Of a DNA stretch of 16,036 nucleotides, positions 14,001 to 16,036 are shown in pieces. The first letter of the stretch is position 1. Each line of letters opens with the position of its first letter. The notes beneath the pieces are model-generated. The model was not told where the DNA came from, ran no database searches, and saw nothing but the letters and a program-made list of their open reading frames with translations. A program made the translations under genes and the position numbers. The stretch is from Oscillibacter sp. CAG:241 (GTDB taxonomy: Bacteria > Bacillota > Clostridia > Oscillospirales > Oscillospiraceae), in NCBI GenBank assembly GCA_000435975.1, contig FR884135.1, positions 21,352-37,387 on the forward strand, written 5' to 3'.

Positions 14001-16036
14001 GATCGACATCTCCAGCCTGACGGCCAGCCAGGGCAGCGTGAACCTGCGGGCTGCCGATGAAGCGGGCAACTGCTCCTATCAGATCACCCTGTTCAGCTAT
14101 GACGCCGTGGGCGACGAAACCGGCGCTCCCTATAACGTCATCTACAACCTGGCCCCGTCCGCTGACGGCAAGACCATCACCTGGATGAGCAACCCCGCGC
14201 ACAGCGGTGATCGGGCTGTGGCCCGGCTTTCCGCCAACGCCGACATGACCGGCGCTGTGGAGGTGGAGGGTACCAGCCGCCTGATCTCCTACTCCTCCAG
14301 CAAGCAGATCAACCGTGTCAACGGCGTGTCCCTGACGGGCCTTGAGGCCGGGGCCACCTACTATTACCAGGTGGGCGACGGCTCCGTCTGGTCCGACGTG
14401 CGCAGCTTCACGGTGCCTGCCGCCGAGAAGCAGACCCGGTTCTTCCTGCTGGCGGATATCCAGGAGGAGGCCGCTCTGGAGGGCATGGGCCGCATCGCCG
14501 GCTGCCTGGCCGGGCAGTATCACTTCGGCGTCCAGCTGGGCGACGCAGTGGATAACGTCCGCTACTACAACCAGTGGCAGGATGCCCTGTCCCTGTTCAC
14601 CCTGGACGGCATCCGCGATACGGATATGATCCACGTCGTCGGCAACCACGAGGCCGACGACAGCGGCAACGGTGCCATCGCTGCCAGGAGCGTGTTCGGC
14701 GTTCCCGCCGCCTGGTACTCCGTGGAGCGGGGCGACGTGTACATCGCCGTGCTGAACCACACCTCCGATAAGGATACCATCCAGCAGTTTACCCAGTGGC
14801 TGGTGGAGGACGCGGCCAAGAGCACCTGCACCTGGAAGGTGCTGGTGACCCATGTGCCCGCTTACTACACCAACCCCACCGGCGGCGGTGAGACTTACGT
14901 GCAGTATCTGCCCGCAGCCTGCGACGCGGCGGGGATCGACTTCTATTTCTCCGGCAATGACCACAGCTATGCCCGCACCGCCCCCATGACCGGCGGTCAG
15001 GTGGACGAAAACGGCACGGTGTACTACATCTGCGGCTCCACCGGCGGCAAGTCCTACTCCATCGTGAACAATCCGGACTTCCACTTTGACGTGGCCACGC
15101 TGAACTTCGACAGCGTCTATGTGGACGTTACCGCCGACCGCTTCCAGGCCACCGTTACCGCTTATAACGTGGCCACCGACGGCACCAAGACCGTTCTGGA
15201 CCAGTACACCAGGCGCGCGGTGCCGGTCTGCAAGAACGATGAGCACACCTACCTGTTTGACCTGGACACCAAGGAGCTTTTCTGCGACGTCTGCGGCCAC
15301 ACGGAGAACGCGGTGGACGAGAAGTTCTCCGGCTTTGTCCGCGAGCAGGAGAGCCGCCGTCTGATGTATCTGGTGGCCGGTGTGCCTCTGACCGGCCATA
15401 TGCACTATGAGGATCGCTTCTACTTTGCCGACGATCAGGGCTATGCCTACGACGGTGCGTACAATATCTGCGGCGAGACCTGCCTGTTTGAGGGCGGTTT
15501 CTTTACCCGCAGCACCACCGCCGACGTGCGGGCAGCCGGCCGTTCCGGTACGAATGTGGACTTCATCCTCTATGGAGACGGTCTGTTCAAGTTCATGGGC
15601 ACCGGCGAAAACTATCCCCTGTCCCGGGTTTGGAACAGCCCATGGTACAGCTACCGCAACTATGTCAGGAGGCTGTATGTGGACAGCGGCATCACGAATC
15701 TGGACCGCTGGTTCGCCTATTCCAGCCGGAACCTGACGGAGGTCACCTTCGCCGAGGGCAGCCGGATCACCCGGATCGACCAGAACGCCTTTGCCCGCTG
15801 CTCCAGCCTCCGGACGCTTCGGCTGCCGGAGACCGTGACCTATATCGGTTACGATGCCTTCACGGACTGCACGTCGCTGAGGGAGCTCTATCTGCCGGAC
15901 GGCGTCAACGCCATTATGCCCAATGCCTTCACCCGGGACATCGCCCTGGTGCTGAGCGTGGGATACGGCAGCTATGCCAAGGATTGGGCTGCGTCCCGCG
16001 GCATCGCCTACACGGAGCGTGAGCCGGCCGTGGTGG
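10987..16036 (+). CDS. Giant secreted phosphodiester glycosidase (NAGPA)/metallophosphoesterase/LRR protein, partial
   Basis: The frame is open from ATG 10987 for over 1,680 codons to the window edge, so the C-terminus is missing. Domains in order by position: end of a signal peptide (MLPAYALA, cut before ADS). Then a phosphodiester glycosidase domain of the NAGPA family (about 11170-11880) with GGVNASWFN and LDEGGSSTY, which in the family hydrolyses sugar-1-phosphodiesters. Two Ig-like domains (11890-12450). A jelly-roll/carbohydrate-binding-like region (12460-13080). Further beta-sandwich modules (13090-14100). A purple-acid-phosphatase Fn3-like domain (14140-14430). A metallophosphoesterase (about 14435-15070) with ADIQ, GD at 14539-14544, GNHE at 14641-14652, THVP and GNDH. 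A CDVCGH segment (about 15285-15302). LRR_5 repeats (15691 onward). The usual GHxH is GNDH here, which may impair metal binding. It probably acts on the cell surface, perhaps on glycans made by the adjacent operon. The start is uncertain: the good ribosome site serves ATG 10923 in another frame. Confidence 0.85.
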   Translation, partial: MLPAYALAADSKAAGSSELTKGSSIEGTDYSVTSLKNYAIAPDISEKVIITNNAAGNSQTVANVMEVNTAGGRAKIVAGYGNRNPKEQGWTLKTTTDQAHVYEKETGLNVVGGVNASWFNINTGEPSGYLVMNGVVHHDNSSRAFIAAFDDGSVNVFREGTTLAQAEADQSAKQGKTVKILEAVDALVAMVWDGKVVVTESGNSGYYPRSCVGIKADGTVVLFQADGTMAPRSVGYTAAEEARMMVALGCVAAIQLDEGGSSTYISQREGEQDVTMRNTPAGGSERGISGTILVVSTVAASGEFDHAAVTPSDEYYTPGSSVTLTADAMDFSGAPAKALPEDVSFTVSDETMGTVTAAAVNGSSASATFVSSGKTGDVTVSLVSGGQTVGTAVLHIQNPDKLAFTSGEVNLNYNEVSDLGFKATYQTETVHLQDSDIQWSVSDPDAGSFTGNLFTVTGNVKYSGSPTVTAVRGDLTASVTVNIGMEPTMILDGGDEDPWDYSTIGTTVESFSGMAANAVATYHYPGRGGVVKGSVVSDTDEAYADIVRFGHNAVKLEYDWTNINGTDGACLGLGDNLAIDGTPTALGVWVYIPEGVPVPWLRAQIATSTNGGQSWTNAYINFSSGSGASGEGLKTGWQYLEADLTSYAGALIRVNSGMLFRAMVTTSGIGWYTTDGTKLDKSELKGYILLDNLCVVYGANNQDVTAPVVNSIQLVNDDGTKTELENGATLNSGNLRFFVTYDDSEETDPYATGVESAYFYFDGTYRGRYDRDNLGSTSGLMHFGSGLHSITFYLKDGYGNVTRETRYFTVAAEETDVPGVSLDLRGEPTVGKTWQLALTATDPASITSLSANVSVSRSYPVTGVTFPEGVTGTYDYDAAKGVVSVSITAIDHAVYTAGALAVIAVDIPTSVAEGSSVNVQVTKGSYGCKQTEGQGISDPNQYATGFTTPVTNRPIEAMYRIQADTAVVGSTASAAVTVIRDGKAAAGVHVYANDGLLGDTDENGRIDISSLTASQGSVNLRAADEAGNCSYQITLFSYDAVGDETGAPYNVIYNLAPSADGKTITWMSNPAHSGDRAVARLSANADMTGAVEVEGTSRLISYSSSKQINRVNGVSLTGLEAGATYYYQVGDGSVWSDVRSFTVPAAEKQTRFFLLADIQEEAALEGMGRIAGCLAGQYHFGVQLGDAVDNVRYYNQWQDALSLFTLDGIRDTDMIHVVGNHEADDSGNGAIAARSVFGVPAAWYSVERGDVYIAVLNHTSDKDTIQQFTQWLVEDAAKSTCTWKVLVTHVPAYYTNPTGGGETYVQYLPAACDAAGIDFYFSGNDHSYARTAPMTGGQVDENGTVYYICGSTGGKSYSIVNNPDFHFDVATLNFDSVYVDVTADRFQATVTAYNVATDGTKTVLDQYTRRAVPVCKNDEHTYLFDLDTKELFCDVCGHTENAVDEKFSGFVREQESRRLMYLVAGVPLTGHMHYEDRFYFADDQGYAYDGAYNICGETCLFEGGFFTRSTTADVRAAGRSGTNVDFILYGDGLFKFMGTGENYPLSRVWNSPWYSYRNYVRRLYVDSGITNLDRWFAYSSRNLTEVTFAEGSRITRIDQNAFARCSSLRTLRLPETVTYIGYDAFTDCTSLRELYLPDGVNAIMPNAFTRDIALVLSVGYGSYAKDWAASRGIAYTEREPAVV

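Noticed and set aside
10921..15405. A 1,494-codon open frame on the minus strand opposite the giant surface gene
   Set aside because: It is the antisense shadow of a G+C-rich coding region. Its translation is a low-complexity mix of Gly, Ala, Val and His without domains, while the plus strand shows clear NAGPA and phosphoesterase motifs throughout.

Overview
The window looks like a chromosome segment of a G+C-rich gut-type Clostridia bacterium, with an Oscillospiraceae-like flavour. The reasons are Gram-positive purine-rich ribosome binding sites, a TupA-like ATP-grasp protein in a surface-polysaccharide operon, and a very large secreted protein with Ig-like domains and BspA-type leucine-rich repeats. 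This placement is inferred from gene families, not from a marker gene.

Layout. (1) Positions 1-529, minus strand: the 5' part of a phage-tail/tailspike-like gene that runs off the left edge just as a beta-helix (pectate-lyase-like) domain begins. (2) Positions 539-866: a non-coding region that changes from G+C-rich to A+T-rich and probably carries the operon promoter. (3) Positions 867-10863, plus strand: nine tightly packed or overlapping genes of a Wzx/Wzy-type polysaccharide operon. In order they are an initiating phosphoglycosyl transferase, a CapM-like GT4 glycosyltransferase, a TupA-like ATP-grasp protein, a second GT4, a Wzy-type polymerase, a third GT4, a Wzx-type flippase, UDP-glucose 6-dehydrogenase and UDP-glucuronate 4-epimerase. 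(4) Positions 10923-16036 (running off the right edge), plus strand: a giant secreted protein with an NAGPA-type phosphodiester glycosidase domain, several beta-sandwich domains, a purple-acid-phosphatase-like metallophosphoesterase domain and LRR_5 repeats.

How it works together (inference). The initiating transferase places the first sugar-phosphate on undecaprenyl phosphate and three GT4 enzymes extend it. TupA may attach an amino acid or peptide. Wzx flips the unit and Wzy polymerises it. Ugd and the epimerase make UDP-GlcA and then UDP-GalA, so the polymer probably contains uronic acids. That fits TupA, whose namesake acts in teichuronopeptide synthesis. No Wzz/Wzc/Wzd chain-length or tyrosine-kinase genes are visible. 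The downstream surface protein could process phosphodiester-linked glycans.

The most unusual thing seen is at the start of that giant gene. A perfect 17-bp inverted repeat with a 7-nt loop (10969-11009) sits inside the signal-peptide region, and the two halves of the signal peptide lie in different reading frames on either side of it. The well-placed Shine-Dalgarno/ATG at 10923 therefore leads to a 38-codon dead end. The long frame is entered only at an AUG located in the hairpin loop. This looks like a hairpin-templated (template-switch) mutation, a switchable on/off state, or an assembly artefact.
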